Positions 61,366-64,000 of a stretch of 64,000 nt of DNA are shown here, one piece after another. Position numbers and translations under genes: made by a program. Positions within the stretch are counted from its first letter, which is position 1; each line of letters begins with the position of its first letter. The DNA is from Clonostachys chloroleuca (lineage: Eukaryota > Ascomycota > Sordariomycetes > Hypocreales > Bionectriaceae): the NCBI GenBank assembly GCA_037952775.1, contig JBANAY010000003.1, forward strand, positions 26,598,001 to 26,662,000. Direction: 5' to 3'. The notes beneath the pieces were generated by a model. That model was not told where the DNA came from. It made no database searches and saw nothing but the letters and a program-made list of their open reading frames with translations.

Positions 61366-62457
61366 TCAACTCATAGGCTGCATCTCCTTGTCGAGAATCC
61401 GTTGCCGGCCCTCGTCCACGACACAATGCTTCGGCTCGACCCTCATCTCGCCACGGTAGATCTCAATCGCCGAGACGAGGGGAAGGATGACCAGCATCAG
61501 CGACAGCAGCTGGCCGAAGCTCCAGTCCTTCTCGCCCTCGTCGCTCAGCTTGACCGAGGGCTGTCCGAACGCCTGGGAGAGGGTGCCGATGCGGATGGCG
61601 GCGCCGACGGCGATGGCCGTCATGAGGAACATGCCCACGGCCTGGATGATCATGTGCCACCTCTTCTGGTAGTTGCTGTGTAGGAACCAGGTTGCCAGGC
61701 CGAAGACGACGCAGTTTCCCGCAATGACGACGATGGTCCCGGCGTACGAGAGTCCCGCGGACGGTCCGGGCCCGCCGCCGTCGACCTCCCAGACGCAGGC
61801 GATGGGGAGGGTGCCCTCGCCGAGACCCTTAGAGACGGACTGAAGGACGAAGACGCCGCAGACGGAGGAGAGGGCGAGGTTGACGAACATGAGGAACTGG
61901 CGCAGCCAGCGGACGACCCAGTCGCGGCGATAGTCGTTGACGAGGGCCAGGAGGGTCGCGTTGTGGGTGGCCATGGAGAGCAAGGAGAGCATCCAGATGA
62001 GGAAGAAGTGGTAGGGGACGAGCGTGTTCATCTTGGCCAGTCCGACACCTAGTTAATTAGTCAGTCTCAATTTTTCCTGGCATTTTCTCCTTGCATGTGA
62101 GCTCGAGATTGAAACTCACTTTGGATGCCGATTCCTTGCATGATTTGGGAGTCGCTGTAGCCATCGAGCATCTTCCTCCGGATGGAGGCGGAGTTGCCAC
62201 GGAACTCGGTGACGATGATGCTGATGGAGAGGAGGATGGCCAGACCTGCGGTGATCATGAAGGAGAGGAGGATCTATGCGATGATTTCATGTTAGAGATT
62301 TGAATTTTTTTAATATAGTGCAGATAATTTGCGCCGGAGGGTGGCCGGGCGAGGCACGCGGGCGACTTACACCAGTCCCAGCAACGCCGGCGTCGCTGGG
62401 GGTCGAATCCGGTGCGTCGAAGCACTTGGCCGGCTGAAAGAGGGTGTTGTTACTCAT
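61366..62457 (-). CDS. Multi-pass membrane protein of unknown function
   Basis: Exons 62371-62457, 62120-62273 and 61366-62048; introns 97 and 71 nt; 307 residues. The start is ATG 62457 (MSNNTLFQPAKCF). About six membrane segments are visible, among them ILLSFMITAGLAILLSISIIV, FFLIWMLSLLSMATHNATLL, FLMFVNLALSSVCGVFVL, AGTIVVIAGNCVVFGLATWF, IIQAVGMFLMTAIAVGAAI and LLSLMLVILPLVSAI. A short acidic/basic cytosolic tail ends it. No catalytic or transport motif is recognised. It is convergent with the flavodoxin-like gene; no functional link can be claimed. Confidence 0.8.
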
Positions 62458-64000
62458 GACGGGCGATGGTCGAGCGGCCAGACGAAGAGAGTCGCGTGCG
62501 TGGGCGCGCACATATGCAGGCAAGGTGGAACAGTAAAGGGAGGCAGAATGAAGTGTTAAGCCGTCCTCGCTCGGCGAAGAAGGAGAAGATTCGATTGAGG
62601 ACTGAAGAGAGCGTGGGTTTCGACAATAGAAGAATTCGTTTCAAATCAAGAAAAAGGTTCTGCCAGGTTCCTGCCAACCGCTGCCTGTCAAGGTCGCATT
62701 ACTCCGTCACTGCAGACGTCAAATCAACCCCAGGAGATGGGCGGTTGCTGCTTCGTATATGGGCTTGGGCGCTGGATTGGTTCGCTGGCAGTGAGCACAG
62801 CCTGAAGAGCTGCAGGAGATGGTGGTGGGGCTCTTACATCATGGCCGGACCGAAGAGGGTCGGGCGCTTGGCCCATGTGCAGGGCCAGAGTCTGTCATGA
62901 GAGCGCACCATCATGCTGTATCAGACTTGTTTTCAACTCAGGCATGGTCGTTTCGTGGCCAGCAGACGGCTTCTGCTGTCTCCTGGGTTTGGATGGCCGC
63001 AGTCATATGCACGCTTGCTGCACTCGCTGCGGGCTGCTGCAGCTCAGACCTAATATTGCCTGCCTTGCATTCCGTACAGTGCAGCTCACCCACGGCTCAC
63101 GCCCAGCCTCCTTGTCCACGACCTATTATTACAGGCGGCATTGCCTGCATGAAAAGATCACATCGTGGGGCTGTCTAGTCCCACGGCTAGTCCAGGGTCC
63201 TAATTAATGAACGAGAAGGACCACTCTCACAAGCGCCATCAAGCCCTGCTTGTGTCCCGTTTGGTCCTCATTCACTCTACCTTATTGTGAGCGATCGGCG
63301 CCAAATGAAACCCTGCTGGGTTGCTCCGGTGGTCGAATGCGACCCTTTCTTGTCTGCTTGCCTCCCAATGTCTCGACTGCCGGAGCGTGTGCGGTGTGCG
63401 TGTGCCGACTGTGACTGGCGAGCAGCCTGAGGGGGCAATTGGCGACCAGTCACTCCATTTGTCTCACTTTCCTGCAGCTCGCCATCTTCGTTCCAAATAA
63501 ACCCCGATGCCCATCGATTCGGTGTGTATCTCGGTGGGTGTCAGGGTGTGTTGGGTCCCCTCTTCTCCCTCCCTGCATGCTCTCTTCCCCAGACAGAGGA
63601 TATCTTGCGGGTGGGTGCCCAAACAGACACCCTCTGCTGCGACTCCAGAGTCTAGACATGCACCCCCAGACAGTGTCGGATCGGCTTGAAGCTGCAGCAG
63701 ATAACGCAGCATGGGTGGCTGACAGCCTATCCCTTCGCCGTTGGTCTGCTCATTATCTCTATCGCCGATGCCAGTCATCTGTCGAGATATCAGCTTATCT
63801 CCCACCCCTCGGAGATGTCACAGCTGCCAGATTGTGCCCATTTGTAACACCATTTACGCCTCCTTGGCTGGCCGTCTTGCGTGATGAGGTAGGTGCGGCC
63901 GGCGCTGGTTTCGTGCTCGGCAGGAGCTGGGCACACCTCTTCCCAGCTCGGTAAGGCGGCAGGTACCTGATGTACCGTCGTTCCTGCCATCCACAGACAT
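62458..64000. other. Right-end intergenic region
   Basis: Upstream flank of the multi-pass membrane protein and unassigned sequence to the window edge. A 171-codon frame at 63439-63954 lacks domains and gene-like codon use. Confidence 0.5.

Noticed and set aside
63439..63954. 171-codon frame near the right edge
   Set aside because: No recognised domain, no promoter-like context and no biased codon use.

Overview
The window reads as nuclear DNA of a filamentous ascomycete, most likely Sordariomycetes. The genes are protein-coding, with introns of mostly 50-100 nt carrying GTRNGT donors, CTAAC-like branch points and YAG or AAG acceptors. Third codon positions are C-rich. Typical Pezizomycotina proteins are present: class I myosin MyoA, a GT90 CAP10-type transferase, a class II DAHP synthase, an ER FKBP and a TRK potassium transporter. 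I see no rRNA, tRNA, CRISPR array or intact transposon. Species cannot be fixed from the sequence alone.

Layout, left to right. 1-4722 (+): 3' part of a Rif1 homologue. 4723-9121: long gene-free upstream region. 9122-10860 (+): MFS hexose transporter with a broken frame. 12084-13186 (+): glucose-6-phosphate 1-epimerase. 13677-15223 (-): class II DAHP synthase. 16045-16401 (+): HYPK-like UBA protein. 17188-20688 (-): AT-hook/BRCT protein. 21833-24014 (-): atypical zinc-cluster regulator, behind a gene desert of about 6.6 kb. 30591-33551 (-): GT90 transferase, divergent from 34245-35602 (+): Pfa4-type DHHC palmitoyltransferase. 36085-39845 (-): myosin I. 41527-41733 (-): possible 68-residue Ser/Tyr/Gly-rich protein. 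44516-45342 (+): ER FKBP. 47415-49763 (+): TRK transporter. 50439-52405 (-): DNA polymerase kappa, divergent from 53113-54512 (+): conserved protein with a Pro/Gln-rich tail. 56707-58316 (+): single-pass membrane protein with PPxY motifs. 59929-60890 (+): flavodoxin-like quinone reductase. 61366-62457 (-): multi-pass membrane protein.

The main finding is at the flavodoxin-like gene. Its stop is TGA followed directly by CTA, the context known to promote ribosomal readthrough in fungi and animals. The same frame then stays open for 54 codons and ends in a CaaX box, Cys-Ile-Val-Leu. This predicts a soluble major form and a minor prenylated, membrane-bound form of one enzyme.

A second pattern is that three otherwise normal genes (hexose transporter, Pfa4, TRK) each lose frame at a run of five or six C that appears one base short. 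These may be sequence errors or real slippage mutations. Runs of seven C in the epimerase gene are in frame, so the effect is not uniform.

The genes do not form one pathway. Loose themes are sugar uptake and early carbon flow (transporter, epimerase, DAHP synthase), genome maintenance (Rif1, BRCT protein, polymerase kappa), secretory and membrane functions (GT90, Pfa4, FKBP, TRK, PPxY protein) and the actin cytoskeleton (MyoA).
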